64,000 nt of DNA from Planococcus citri (Eukaryota > Arthropoda > Insecta > Hemiptera > Pseudococcidae), in the NCBI RefSeq assembly GCF_950023065.1, contig NC_088678.1:27828580-27892579 (forward strand). The letters run 5' to 3'. The notes under the pieces are model-generated. The model was not told the origin of the DNA, did not search any database, and worked only from the letters and a program-made list of their open reading frames with translations. This document shows positions 46,191-59,904 of the stretch, one piece after another. A program made the position numbers and the translations under genes. Positions within the stretch are counted from its first letter, which is position 1; every line of letters begins with the position of its first letter.

Positions 46191-48895
46191 ATTGATCTGT
46201 TTTTAAGCGAAGTGAATCGAATCGAATCATTCACAACCGATTGGCGATTGAATAAATTGAATAGGTAATTTCTAGGTGAATCATTCGCGGACGAATTGAA
46301 TTTTTTAGTGAATCATTCGCGAACAAATTGATTTGTATAAGTGACTCATTCGCGAACCAATCGATTCATTTACTCAGTTTTTGGTTAATCATTCACGAAG
46401 GAATTGAATAATTTTCTGCGAATCATTCGTGAACGATTTGATTTGTGTAAGTGACTCGTTCGAGAACGAATCGATTCATTTACTTAATTTTTGGTGAATC
46501 CTTAACAAAAAAATTGAAAATTTTTTGAAGAATCATTCGCGAACGAATTGAATCATTTTTGGTGAATTACTCGCGAACGAATTGAATCATTTTTGGCAAA
46601 TTATTTGCGAACAAATTGATTCGTATAAGTGACTCGTTCGCGAACGAATCGATTCATTAATTTGATTTTTGGTGAATCATTCGCGAACGAATTGAATAAT
46701 TTTTGGGAATCATTCGCGAACGAATTGATTTGTATAAGTGACAAAGTGACTCGTTCGCAAACGAATCAATTCATTTATTCAGTTTTTGTTTCATCATTCA
46801 CGAAGGAATTGAATAATTTTTAGCGAATCATTCGCGAACGAATTGATTTGTATAAGTGACTCGTTCGCGAATGAATCGATTCATTTACTCAATTTTTGGT
46901 GAATCATTCGCGAACGAATTGAAAAATTTTTGGCGAATCATTCGCGAACAAATCGATTCATTTATTTACCAAATTTTTGATGAATCATTCGCGAACAAAT
47001 TGAATCACTTTTGGTGAATCATTCGCGAACGAATTGAATCATTTTTGGTGAATCATTCGCGAACGAATTGATTTGTATAAGTGACTCGTTCGCGAACGAA
47101 TCGATTGATTTACTTAGTTAATTTCTGGTGAATCATTCACGAATTAATTGAAAATTTTTTGGCGAATCATTCGCGAACAAATCGATTCATTTATTTACTA
47201 AGTTTTTTGTGAATCATTCGCGAACAAATTGAATCACTTTTGGTGAATCATTCGCGAACGAATTGAATTATTTTTGGCGAATCATTTGCGAACGAATTGA
47301 TTTGTATAAGTGGCCCGTTCGCGAACGAATCGATTCATTTACTTACTTAATTTCTGGTGAATAATTCACGAAGGAATTAAATAATTTTTGGCGAATCATT
47401 CGCGAAAAAATCGATTCATTTATTTACCTAGTTTTTGGTGTATCATTCGCGAAAGAATTGAATCATTTTTTGTGAATCATTTGTGAACGAATTAAGTCAT
47501 TTTTGGTGAATCATTCGCGAACGAATCGAATCATTTTTAGCGAATCATTCGCAAACGAATTGAATCATTTTTGGTGAATCATTTTCGAACGAATTGATTC
47601 GTTTAAGTGACTTGTTCGCGAACGAATCGATTCATCTGCTTAGATCTTGGTGAATCATTCACGGAGGAATTGAATAATTGTTGGTGAATCATTCGCGAAC
47701 GAATTGCATCATTTTTGTTTAATCATTTGCGAACAAATTGATTCGTATAAGTGACTCGTTGGCGAACGAATTGATTCATTTACTTAGTTCTTAGTGAATC
47801 ATTCACGAAGGAATTGTATAATTTTTGGTGAATCATTCGTGAACGAATTGAATCGTTTTTGGCGAATCATTCGCAAACGAATTGGATCATTTTTGGTGAA
47901 TTATTCGAGAACGAATTGCATCATTTTAGGTGAATCATTTGCGAACGAATTGATTCGTATAAGTGACTCGTTCGTGAACGAATCGATTCATTTACTCAGT
48001 TGTTAGTGAATCATTTACGAAGGAATTGAATAATTTTTGGTGAATCATTCGCGAACGAATTGAATAATTTTTGGTGAATCATTCGCGAACGAATTGAATC
48101 ATTTTTGGTGAATCATTCGCGAACGAATTAAATCATTTTTGGTGAATTATTCGCAAAGGAATTGCATCATTTTACAGGGTGGACAGAAATATCGGGTACC
48201 CCTAAGAAAGTTTTTCATTAATAATATAGGTTGGCAACGTGAAATAGATGCATATGATTGGTGAAATGTTATCTCTCACGTCTAACAACCAATCATCTGC
48301 TACCATTATTATCATTCACTGTGACCAACCGAAGTATTTAGCAGAAAACTTTTTCAGGGGTACCCGATATTTCTGTCCACCCTGTATGTGAATTATTTGC
48401 GAACGAATTGATTCGTAAAAGTGACTCGTTCGCGAACGAATCGATTCATTTACTCAGTGCTTAGTGAATCATTCACGAAGTAATTGAATAATTTTTTGTG
48501 AATCATTCGCGAACGAATTGAATCATTTTTGGCGAATCATTCGCGAACGAATTGAATCATTTTTCGTGAATTATTCGCGAACGAATTGAATCATTTTTGG
48601 TGAATTATTTGCGATGGAATTTATTCGTATAAGTGACTCCTTCACGAACGAATCGATTCATTTACTTAATTTTTTGGTGAATACTTCACGAAGGAATTGA
48701 ATAATTTTTGGTGAATCAAATCATTCGCGAACGAGTCACTTATACAAATCAATTCGTTCGCGAATGATTTGCCAAAAATTATTCAATTCCTTCGTGAATT
48801 ATTCACCAAAAATTAAGTAAATGAATCGATTCATTTACTTAATTTTAGGTGAATCATTCGCGAACGAATTGAATAATTTTTGGTGAATCATGTCA
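46190..48895. repeat. CpG-containing satellite built on TTCGCGAA, 34-bp basic unit
   Basis: The basic unit is GAATCATTCGCGAACGAATT followed by GAATCATTTTTGGT. It is interleaved with a second unit type, ATAAGTGACTCGTTCGCGAA followed by CGAATCGATTCATTTACT, which recurs irregularly at about 100-450-bp spacing (near 46,446; 46,627; 46,855; 47,077; 47,310; 47,607; 47,748; 47,958; 48,418; 48,634). Almost every unit carries the palindrome TTCGCGAA, often extended to CGTTCGCGAACG. In an AT-rich region this is a striking concentration of CpG. Short frames across it are by-products. Confidence 0.93.
48175..48384. mobile_element. mariner-type MITE inserted in the satellite
   Basis: It is 210 bp long with 29-bp perfect TIRs starting CAGGGTGGACAGAAATATCG and continuing GGTACCCCT, extendable imperfectly to about 41 bp. 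TA lies directly outside both ends (48,173-48,174 and 48,385-48,386). The TIR start CAGGGTG and TA duplication are typical of mariner-like elements. Satellite units resume immediately on both sides, so the insertion is younger than the array. Confidence 0.88.
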
Positions 48896-48900
48896 GTCTT
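48722..48900. repeat. Palindromic orientation flip at the satellite's right end
   Basis: A 38-bp perfect palindrome at 48,809-48,846 is centred on ATCGAT (AAGTAAATGAATCGATTCAT is its core part). Flanking satellite units run in opposite orientations on the two sides: TTCGTGAATTATTCACC on the left and GGTGAATCATTCGCG on the right. The array stops about 50 bp later. Confidence 0.85.
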
Positions 48901-49282
48901 CAAGTCGTTTTTTTGTGAAATGCAGAGAGTTAAATCTGAAATTGTTTGGAATTTTAAAGTAAGCCGGTCAGGATGGTTCAGAAACTCAATTCGCATTCTT
49001 TTGGGTGGAGGATGTTCTCTCAAAAACCATTCTAATTTTAGGACCTTCGGATAAGCCAAATGTTCAGTTTTTTCATCATTTTCGTTCCTCTCTACTATTC
49101 ATACCTCCTTCTTCAGTTGAAAAAAATTAATGGAATTGAGTACCTACCTACACAATGTATTGAACCACTTATTCAATGTGCTTGTGAAAGAGACAATTTT
49201 CATCATTTTATTTTTCCATACTCACCGGTTTCGATAATTTTTCTCTTTGTAATTGCTATAATTTATATTGTTTGTATGTATT
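48901..49282. other. 382-bp junction between satellite and right arm
   Basis: AT-rich sequence not shared with 31,748-32,290 beyond the left arm. No gene was recognised. It defines the inner breakpoint of the right arm. Confidence 0.6.
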
Positions 49283-51213
49283 TATATGTACTACTCAGTT
49301 GTTATTGCATATGAAAACGGCACCGTTATTTATTCCCACCCCGTCACCATTTCCATCTGTGTACATATAACACCAACACACCTACTCGTGTAAATTATCA
49401 GAGCACTTGTTAAATTACTGTTTTTCGAGTAACATACGTACTACATAACATAGGTAGGTACAGAGCTTGGTCTTTTTTTCCCTCTTACTTTTTGTCTCTC
49501 TGTCTCTCAGTTAGGTACACAGCTACATATCGGTGCAAATTTCATTTTGCAGTACGGGTATAACCTTTCCGTAATTAAATTATTGCCGCTACATGTGATG
49601 CGAACGAGTATTGAAAGCATTTTGACATTTTAACACAGCGTTAAAGATTTAATGCTCATTTGCAAGCTCAGCTAGAGCTGTAAAAAAACGTTTAATTAAC
49701 GCAATTACCAGGGTAAAAAAAAACGAAGGGGTACTTGAATGTAATGAAGATGGACTACCCGAAGCGTGTACCTTTCAAACACATTACTCTGTAGTGTTGT
49801 TAATGTATACGCAGTTTACGTGTACCGAGCGTGTACTTCCACTTATAATGTAGTTGGATGAAATGCCATGGAAAAGTTTGCGTTTACGAGAAGGGAAAAT
49901 GAGACAGGATGGTGAGAGGTGGAGGGATACACCGCGAAATCAAATTGCATCTGTTCGAACGTATGTACCAAGCGGTGCGAAAAAAAATACAATTTCAATT
50001 TTCGACATTTACCATTTACCAACACCCACCTAAATAACTAAAATATAAATGTGTATGATTTTGATACACCATAAGATTTCATTTCGCTGTCAGTTTCAAG
50101 CTACTGTTGATTTGAAAAGACGACGTAGAAAAATAATGGAAAAATATTTCGTCGAATGTGTAGCCTATGTCTACTGTCTATGTTATTTTAAAACAGATAC
50201 TCGAAAATCGCCAGAACATAAGGTCGGATTATCCCATTCGTCTTATCGTGTAAATATTTACTATATAAATGTGTAGCGAATTTGAAAAAATGCGACCTTC
50301 ACGATGCGAACATGGATTTCTAAATTAGGTTTCTTTTTTAAATGCTTATACACCGTATACGTACAACTACGCGTACAAAAGTCACCTATCTTTTTTCTTT
50401 TCTTTCTTTTTCTCCCTTTTTTCAAAACGAAATAAATTTCTGTCCGAAAATTTCGTACATTGTTTTGATATTGAAAAATACCTACCTATGTTTATATTGA
50501 ACCTTATATACCTACCTACCTACGCAGGCGTTTGAAAATCTTACCTAGTGGAAAAATTGCATCAATTTTTCCCACTATACCTATATTGTTTGCTTTGTAC
50601 TGGCCGATTTTCGAAATAGAAAGAAAATTCGATTAGTAGTTGTTTTTATTCTTTTTTTTCCCTTTCGGATATCGTATCGTTGGTATTGTTTTATAGAATT
50701 CTTATCGAGGTTTCGCAGATGCCGAGGAATTATCGCGATGTGTTTTTTCCATTTATATTTTTTGTTTCTTTTTTTACTCGAGAGGTGGGTATTTTTTTCG
50801 ATGAAGATTTTACAATATCGGTAGGATCAGCGAATATTTCCACGATGCTGGATCAATTTGAAAGAATCCAATTTTCAACTTTGGTAGTGTTGCTCGAAGG
50901 GGTACTTTTAATTCGAGTTGTATTTAAATTTTCGATTGATTCTTTCGTTCAGATTACGTACCTATTAGGAGGAGGTGTTCGATTTACGTATCTGGATGAT
51001 CAAATTTTTGAAAGTAAAAATGAATGTAAATTTGCCGGCTTAATTTAAAAGTGTGAATATTACTTGAGAAAATATCAGTCCATAATGTTATTAGTGTATG
51101 ATTAACTTGTATTGGGAAATTATATTGAAATATAATTTAAAAAACTCCTTTGAAATTAATGAAAATTCTATCGAAAAAAATTGTTGAAAATTTACCAACT
51201 AAGATCTTCCAAC

Positions 51214-51688
51214 TTATATAGGGCCACAAATATTATTTTTAGGGAAACACGACGTCGAAGAATGATCACCTAAGTAATGGTAAACGCCAAATTGCGTTTG
51301 TCCTCTGCCATAAATAAAATCACCACCGGGTCCGCTGCACATGGATACTTTTTCCTGAACAAAATCAAGTGCTGAAATTCCATACCAAATTTTGCAATCG
51401 AAGAGTCTCGATTTGTATCCTTTACCAGAATAGCCTATTTTCTTAGCTACGTTGTCGCATATTCTGTCACGTTCGGGTTGACTCATTTTTTCAATAGGCT
51501 TACTGAAAAATAGGTATTAATTAGTGACAGTGTATAAATCGAATGAAAATTTTCCTATAGGTGTATTTTATTTGCAATTCTTACCCTTTGAAAGCGTTAT
51601 ATTGTTCAATTGTGTAGCTATGGATAGGATATGTTAATTTAATGATAATTACGTACAAATATAACAAGTATGAGAGATTGGCCAACAT
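51214..51688 (-). CDS. Two-exon gene for a small secreted, cysteine-containing protein (right-arm copy)
   Basis: Mirror of the gene at 29,342-29,816: exon 1 is 51,585-51,688 and exon 2 is 51,214-51,502 on the minus strand, with the same 82-bp GT-AG intron. The encoded 130-residue protein is identical, with signal peptide and five cysteines (50, 71, 90, 120, 127). No substitutions were seen, so if both copies are real the duplication is very recent or kept identical by gene conversion. If the arm is an assembly duplicate, only one gene exists. The two copies point toward each other across the spacer. Confidence 0.7.
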
Positions 51689-54298
51689 GTTAACAAATTT
51701 TTAAGACACAACACGATGAACAATTGTTACTATTACCTACTTACTGCGGATCCACAAAGTTTTTTCATTTTTTCAATTATCTACGAGTACGTTGCAAATG
51801 AAATTTTTATTTCAATTTAACAAATGGAAGTACGTTAACAGATCAGTAAATAATTAATGTTTGCGATTTTTTTACTATCCTCATCCACACAACATTTTGT
51901 ATAGTTTATTAATAAAAAATCTATGTACAATAATCTCATATTTTCCCCAGATGTGTACGTTGTGTGCGTTGTGTACAATGATAAATGTTCATTAAGTACA
52001 CGTTATACCTACACGTGTTGTTTTTTTGAAAAGCCATAGTTATCCATAATTATGTCAATGTCTAAGCGATCTCATATATGTACGTAATAATTATTGTTCA
52101 TTCATTGCGATCGAAAAAACTGTTTAAAGGGCAATTTTTAAAATTTTTCATTACGTATAAATTTTTTTGTAAAATGATTTTTTCAATGTTCAACATCCAC
52201 GAATCAATTATTACTAGTTTTGGGTTTTCTGCAGCCTCCAGAAATTTTTCAATTTTCTCCAGAAATTTCAAATCGCTCTGGAAAGCTCAAAAATGAATTT
52301 TGACTCACTATCGAGAAATTCCAGTAGGGTAGGAGATTCAAAATTGAATTTTGGATCAATTAGATATTAAATTCCAGAAAATGCGAAAAAATCAAATTTC
52401 CAAAAAATGTACCTGTATGACGAGCCAGTTTTTCGACAAGATGTCGTCTGACGTGTGTACCTACACGATTATTCAACTAGAAAACAATCGCGATTCAACC
52501 TTTTGGGAGCCTTTAGCAAATTTTCAAATTTCTTCAGAAAATTCAAATCGCTGTGAGGCTAATAAAATGAGTAAATTTGATTTTTTCACTTTTTCTAGAC
52601 TTTACATAGAGGTAAGTAATTCACTTTGAACTGGTAGCCCTGGAATTTTACGATAACCACCTTGTGCTTCATCATTACTGACTAAAGTTATAGGTGCTAA
52701 AGTTCATTTTTGACCATTCCAGAGTAATTTGAAATCTCTGGAGAAAATTGATAATGCGCTGGAGCCTCCAGAATGATGCAAAACTATGTTGATATGTGGG
52801 AGTTGAATCGAAGGAATTATTCATGTTGATGAACTTCACTCAAAAAATATATCATGAAAAAATTTGTAAACTTTAAAATTTTGCCAAAACTTTAAAAATG
52901 AATTGGGGAATTGGCCTATATATTGACACGACAGAAAATGAGATTTGAACTACAGGACATTTGAACGACAATTCGATTTCCTATAAGGTAAAGTACCAGT
53001 TGTGGATAATCGTTCCTATGGGCTAAACAATTTTTTTATCGCTTGTATCTTTTTCTGTAACATTTAATCATATCGTTGCATTCATGACAACACGAAGATT
53101 CACCCATGAAGTCTATGTACAAAATCATTGAAGTTTCAAAATGATAAAAATGCAGATTTTAAAATTTTTTAGAAGGAAAGTTTTAATAATGGAAAAAATC
53201 GAGTCAAATATGTAATTTTTCATAACTGCGGAAGTTTTTGGATAGTAATAAGATGAAATAACCACCTCTGCGTATTTTTGAGAATTATTTTTGATTTCAT
53301 CTAGTACTTTAGAGCAGTCTAAACACTTGGATGTAGTATCTCGAGCCCGCTACATCTCTGTCACTCGGTAAACATTGTACTTATGGCTGGCGAGCCACTA
53401 TTTGAGTTATTAGTAGTGCCCACTCAAAGATGGTTAAAGTAATTTTATATTAACTCGAGATCCCGTTATATCGTTGTGTTCGCGGGGTACCGCAGGGCAT
53501 TTATCCTGGATTCCGGACATGGGTAAGTGTCTCTAGTTTAAAGTGTATTTTCTTAATGTGTCCCCTAAACAGGCCTTAGTATTAGGAGAGCCTAAAGGAG
53601 TAGGGTGAAGTGTACAGTGTTTTGAGGTACTTGTGCCTCCTTTGCTCATCCTTTATGAGTACAATGTCAAGTATATCCTCGGGTATATTGACTAATTCAT
53701 GAGGGATGTTAAGCTTTATTGCTTATTGTCAGTCTCCGACTCGTAATCTGCTCATCACCATTGTGATGTAGGACTAGGCCTAAGACCCCTAGCCTAGCAA
53801 CCTTACTAAGTACCCAGTCTTCATATACTATGTTTGGCTTACATTGCAGGGATATTTGTGTAAATATATTATTTAAACAAATCGTCTCATATCTGTTTTT
53901 ATTCACGTAAAAATGGACACATTATGTGATAATGTCATTAGATGATTCGTGTTACTAAGTGTACTCTGAGCTACCTGGTTAATGAGAAATGTTCACTCTC
54001 TAGGGAATATTTCTATCCTCACCCCAATAGATTTATGTCGATAATAACCACCACACTTAATATTTCCAAGTCACCTTTTAACAAACTTTCTGGTGAAATT
54101 TTAAATCCTCCAAATTACTCCCATCTCCTCCTGTTGCCCAGATAAGCAAAAAAGCACTACTTGCCCTGTACCTACATGTAGATGAACTGGTTTTCTTTGA
54201 CGTGCTATTTATCAATGAATTTTTGTATGTGTAATTTGTATTTTTTATGTCGTTCATTATTTCATTTTTTTGGCGTGCACAATTTGTCGTTGAATGTA

Positions 54299-54821
54299 CA
54301 GTGAACGCTGCAACCGCTTAATGTTATCAAAATTGTTCGGTCCCGATCTTTTATATCTAATTCCATAGAAATTCCATTGGTTATTGTGATCGGAGCATCG
54401 GATAATGTTATCATTTTTAGCTGATTTTAATGGATTTTTTTGTGTTTTTATGTAGTTTTTAAATGTTTTTAACACTTTTGATTTTGCCTAATTTTTCTGA
54501 AATTTCAGAATTTTTTTTCTGATTGACATCATTTTTAATATGTAGGTACTCGTATGTACTTTTTTCTAGTTTTTTGAAGTTTCAACCTATTTTTAACACT
54601 TTTTCTGGCAATTTTTACAAAATTTTAGTTCAATGACTGTTATTGCACTAGGTATTGCACTTTTTAGAGGTAGAATGTGTTTGTAAAGTATGTCAAAATA
54701 AACACTGTAAAAATGTTTGTCAAAAAAATTCACTTCTTTTTTGATCGGTTTGTATTATCAGCCGCCTAATCTTATCATATTGGGCTGGGACAAACGTGAT
54801 AACATTAAGCGGCTTTCACTG
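54299..54821. mobile_element. pogo/Tigger-like MITE (right-arm copy)
   Basis: Mirror of 26,209-26,731 with the same TIRs and TA flanks. Confidence 0.75.
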
Positions 54822-55229
54822 TACATAATACAGACGTTTTCGAAGGAGATTCCGATCTACTTTTGAGATACGAACTCCTAAGCATCATTGTAAGCCTCGA
54901 AATTGCAAAAAAAAAAAAACTCAAAATTTGTAAGTTCTATGTATACCATGATTATTGTTGGAGTGTTAGGTGTCCTGATTTTGAATCTTGGCATCGAATT
55001 TTGATGTAAGCAATTTACATTTTACACCCTAAAATAAGCTCTCAAATTTGAAAAAAAAAATTGAAAATTCTCCAGATCCATATTATGAAGTTTCAAAATT
55101 TTCTCATACAATTTTTGCACTTGACAGGAAAAAATAGAAACAGCGTCCAAAAATACATTAATGAGCTAGGCCTAAATTTCAAAATTTCATGCTGAATTTC
55201 GATTTCTTTTCCTACAAATTCTTGGACAT

Positions 55230-55385
55230 CTAAATTTGTGCAATAAGTTTGAACTTCTGAGGATTAGTTTCCAAATTCTAGCGATTTTGTTGCGAATTTA
55301 GAGGATATTAGTTGGTTTGAATTTCGTGAAATTGCGAATGCACATCCTTGTTTAATGCAACGGTTTCTGCGCCAGGAGGGCTATA
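55230..55385. repeat. Dispersed repeat, right-arm mirror of 25,645-25,800
   Basis: Partner of the inverted diverged copy at 58,400-58,550; contains GTTTCTGCGCCAGGAGG and GAAATTGCGAATGCACA. Confidence 0.55.
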
Positions 55386-56469
55386 AAAATATTTTTCCTC
55401 GCTTCTCTCACATTGAGTATGGGTCAACAGAGCTTACGATGAGAAAAATTGGATTTCCTAAATACCCCCCTCGCCCTGATTCAAATAGCTCCATCACACC
55501 GTGTGTTTTCCCTATTACAAAAAAATTGCTTCAATTTTTTTTCAAGCTGTCGAAACTGAATCTGCATAGGTACATATTATTATTCATCCACAATACGTGT
55601 GCAACACTGATCTCATGCAATGCATTCGAACCTTCAGCATTCAATCTTCCATTATTAATTTTTTCTTCTGTCTGTGCCTGTAAACACGATGGTTATCAAT
55701 GTCACGAATTAGGCCATTTCACACGTCTGATATTGTTGGAAAAGTTCCAGCAGTCTGTATTATGGTGTAAAGGCGTCGGCGTCGACACCGACACCGGCCG
55801 GGCCTGCAGGAATTGCGATGATTGATACGATTTGCGAGTCTCGTGAACTAAACGGCAGGTGATAGATTACGATTCAAAAACAGTTGTACTGGTGAAAAAT
55901 GAACTACACGCGTGTTAAAGGTTCTCGAGGAAAAATATCGTATTTACATACACATACACCTAGCTCTTTGGCTGTTGGGTTTTTAAAAGACACGCGGCTG
56001 CGAAGTTTAAAAAAGAATGAGAGAGGAAAAGAAGAAAAGTCGACCGTTCGACATCTTCTACACACGTACGTACTCGTATAGTCGTAGGTAGCTCTATAAT
56101 ACGTATGGTACATCACACGTGTAATAAAGAGGGTCTAGGACATGGTTGAAATTTCACGCCAAGGCTTTACATACCAAATAACTAGCGCAGTTTTTAAACT
56201 ACATGTAGGAAGAGCAGCCGGAGGTGTGTAGAGTAAGTAAGAGAACGACCGAAAAAAATGATACATTTCGACGACAATGTCGTTTTGTAAATAAAACTTT
56301 ATAGCTGCGAGTGTTTTTCGCGGATGAGACGAACGCGTGGTAATCTTTTTTATATTTTTCACGCAATTTTCTTCTAAACTTTCTATTGCGGGTATTTCGT
56401 TTAACAGTTGTTTTTTTTCGGAGGTTCATTTTTTTTAATCCTCTCTCTCTCTACTCTCTCGACAGTACT

Positions 56470-56550
56470 TGTACTCGAGCTCGAGCTTAAAAGGCGGCTG
56501 ACACGGATGTGAATAATGTTTCGTGACGTCAGCCTTTGAGGCCGCGTCAA
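56470..56550. promoter_or_regulatory. Candidate regulatory patch with TGACGTCA (right arm)
   Basis: Mirror of 24,480-24,560; the CRE palindrome is at 56,524-56,531. Function is inference. Confidence 0.3.
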
Positions 56551-57569
56551 TTGGTCGAATACGTCGCGTTAACCGACCAAAAAAAAACCAACTGCGGACT
56601 CGTGTTTGAAAAATTAATCGCGTCTGTTAAAAATGATCTCGTCGAACGAGAAAGAGACAGACTTAAGAAATTACATCGGTATATCGCTGCAAAATGTCCG
56701 TCGGGAATTTAATCAAAGAGAAACGCGATAAAATAACGATGCTCGCGATTATAAATCCTGCTCAATTTCCGGCCCGTGTTACGCGTCCATCTCGTAAGTT
56801 TAATTAAATCGTCTTGGAAAAGGTTCGCGAGTATGGGGCTTTTACGCCAGATCACCATCACCACCACCACGTGTTGTGTTGATGGTATTGTGCGTATATA
56901 TACGGTCGTTTATACAATATCACACGTGTAAATCAATGAAACCGACGAATTTAATAATTTCACTTTATATAGTTAAATGTCGATATTTACCTATACGAGT
57001 AGATACCTATAGCAGGATACAATGTGTGCCTTGCGCGCTCTCGTTTACCACATACCGGTGTTTGTAAAGCAATTTAGATGGCGAGAGAATTCAAAGAGAA
57101 GCGGTTAAAATCAAAGTCAATGGTAACAAGTAGCAGGTTATTTCCTCTGTATGCTTATAATGATGAAATGATTCGAATTCGAGATGTTTTCTTGCTACGA
57201 ATATCTGTTACCTAGATGTGACATATTGGAATGATATTCTTTGCTACATACAAATATTATTATAGACTATTTTCGAAACCTAGTTCCTCATTGTTTTTTT
57301 AGGCACCACAATTTCGATGTTTTTGTACAGGTGACTTGACCAGTTACGTACGTTCTTTTAGCTTTGTACGTATCTCAATTTGTTTGATTAAGTAAATTCA
57401 AATTTCCTCGTGGTAAATGGTACCTATTCTTTGAAGTTTTAAAAATTCGTCAAAAATTGAAACATTTGATTCAGCTTATGAAATTGGATTTATTGCTGTA
57501 TTCTTGGATATTTTTTCTAGTTTCATTTGTTCAGTTACTTTACAAACATTTTTTTACTAGTCAAAATAC

Positions 57570-58210
57570 TTACCAGGGTGAGTCCTTTTTCAATATTTTT
57601 CGAATTTTGATGGATCCTAGCAAAAAAATCACGGCCAAATAGCCTCGATATAAGGCAGGAAAATTTACAAATTTTTTGGTCAACGTTTGACCCCCCCCCC
57701 CTCCCCCTAAATTTCGACTCATGCAGGCTCAAAGTTTTCAAAATTTTAAAAATGTTTAATTGTTTCAATTTTTTGATTTTTTTTTACTTTAGTTGTAGAT
57801 GGACTTTTGATATGTCTGGTATTTGGATATGATCGCTTTGAGGGCATTAGAAAATATCAAAGTTCATTTTTACCCAATGCAGGTGTTCTTAAAATATCTA
57901 TTTTTTTCATTAAAATATGAAAATTTTGTAATCATCTCCTTAAGATGGTAAGACTAGAATTGAATAGCTGATTTACATTTGTACGTGATAGTCAGCACTA
58001 ATAAGACCACCTAAGCTGAAAAAAAATTTAAAAAAATTTTTGACACAATTTTTTTTTAATTTTTCAAATTTTGAGCTCGATTGAGCCAGTGTGGTTAAAC
58101 GATGACCAACAAATTTGAAATGTTTTCTGTGTTTTATTCAGGTCATTTGGCCACAATTTCTTGCTAGGGTCCATCAAAATTCAAAAAATTTTGAAAAATG
58201 ACCTACCACA
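57570..58210. repeat. Small diverged inverted repeat (right-arm copy)
   Basis: Mirror of 22,820-23,460, halves at 57,570-57,695 and 58,090-58,210. Confidence 0.6.
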
Positions 58211-58825
58211 ATATTTACTTTCCTTGTACATACTTCTCGGTTGAGCATTTCAGAACAATTTTTGGGGATTTTTAACCTTTGTAAAAACTGGAAACGCCAT
58301 GCTATGTGCAGTTCACAATAGGAACTAAAACTTTGGCCCAATACACACAGCTCAATTGTACTTAATGTCAGAAAGTTGGGGGAAAAAAACAAAACATTCA
58401 AACTGTTCTCCTGGCACAGAAACCGGTGCATCGATTAAGAGTGTGCATTTGCAATTTATATCAATATTCAAACTAACTCGTATCTCTTAAATATACTTGC
58501 CATAAAAAATTCAAAATTTGTAAATTATTAATCCTCAAAAGTTTAAACCAAGTCAAATTTGTATTTTCAAAAATTTGACAAAAATTGCAAAATGAAATTT
58601 AAAACCTGTACTTAACTTAGTGGTGAATTTGTAGTAGGTAAAAGAAGAGAGAATGCTATTGGTGGTAATTATGATTACCATTACCTATTAGTTTTGAGGG
58701 GTAGTTAAGGTCAGAATATATTCACAAAGAATAGATGTATCGTTCACTTTGGTTTTCCTGGATAGCTAATGGGATTCTCCCTGATTCAACTCTACATTAA
58801 AATAGTCTCACCTATTTGAACTACC

Positions 58826-59214
58826 ACGCTCGGTGGCGTAGTAGGTTGAGCCACGGCTTTCTGAACAAGAGGTTGTGGGTTCAAATCCCGCTAGAGACGC
58901 AGGCATTAACCTGTAATGTATACATTGTAGTGCATTTAACATCTACTACACGTTAAGCTCCGAGCACCAGAACAGCAGAGGCAACAGAAATGCACGCAAT
59001 CTGTTGCCAGTATCAAAAAGCTGTAACTGGTTTGAGCAACTATAGGTACCTAGTGATGATTGCGGAACTCAGGGTTGTAAAAACCTGGCTAGTGATGTAT
59101 GAGCTACTTTGTAGATAACGTAGAAAGCAACGGGAAACTACTACGTGAAAGCTCAAAACAACGTCGATTCCCTAGAATAATCGCAGTGGCATAGGCTTTC
59201 GTCCTACCCTGTTA
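58826..59214 (+). mobile_element. tRNA-derived SINE (right-arm copy)
   Basis: Mirror of 21,816-22,204 and here on the plus strand: A box TGGCGTAGTAGG at 58,834-58,845 and B box GGTTCAAATCC at 58,878-58,888, followed by a body ending near CCTACCCTGTTAGGG. Confidence 0.7.
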
Positions 59215-59219
59215 GGGTA

Positions 59220-59904
59220 CCGTAAGCGGGTGATATTTGGCAGGTTTTTCTGGGGGTTTTCAACTTTGACGTGCTGTGTAGGTTCTATAATTGAAGATAA
59301 CATAGGCAAATATATGCTTAAAATGATCGTCTATGTTAGTAGAGTAGAATGGGGATGCCAACTTACCCCCAGAGTTGACGGTATTAGCGTGCGGAGACCT
59401 CGCGCAAAAACTGCCAAATTAGCCGGCGATGGGGATATTTGGCACTACATGATAATCTGGTGGGTCACGGTGGGTAATTTGGCATTTTCAACACGAAAAT
59501 CACACGAAAATCACACGTTTTCAACTAAAAAACCAACTACAGCGAGTGTTGGTACCAATATAATTCCAACTTCATGTATACCATTGGAAAGAGGATAAAA
59601 TTCTGCGTATGGAAATGTAACGCTCGCCAATGTAATTTTTTACCAGCTCGGTCAGTAGAGGTAACTTTCCAAGGTGACTTTTTGAATAACAATTAACATC
59701 ATTTCGTAATTTCACTCTCAATTTCCTTAAAATGCATCTTGAAAAGCGGTATTCGTTCTAAATTATTATTTGTGGACTTGGGAAGCCTAGACTGTGTGAT
59801 AGCACTCTGCTGGGTGTTAATCAGTCCCACAGTATGCAATAATATTGCTCCATATGAGAGACTGCCAAATTACCCCCGGACTGCCAAATATCACCCGCTT
59901 ACGG
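59220..59904. mobile_element. MITE-like element with CCGTAAGCGGG... TIRs (right-arm copy)
   Basis: Mirror of 21,126-21,810 with TA outside both ends. Confidence 0.7.
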
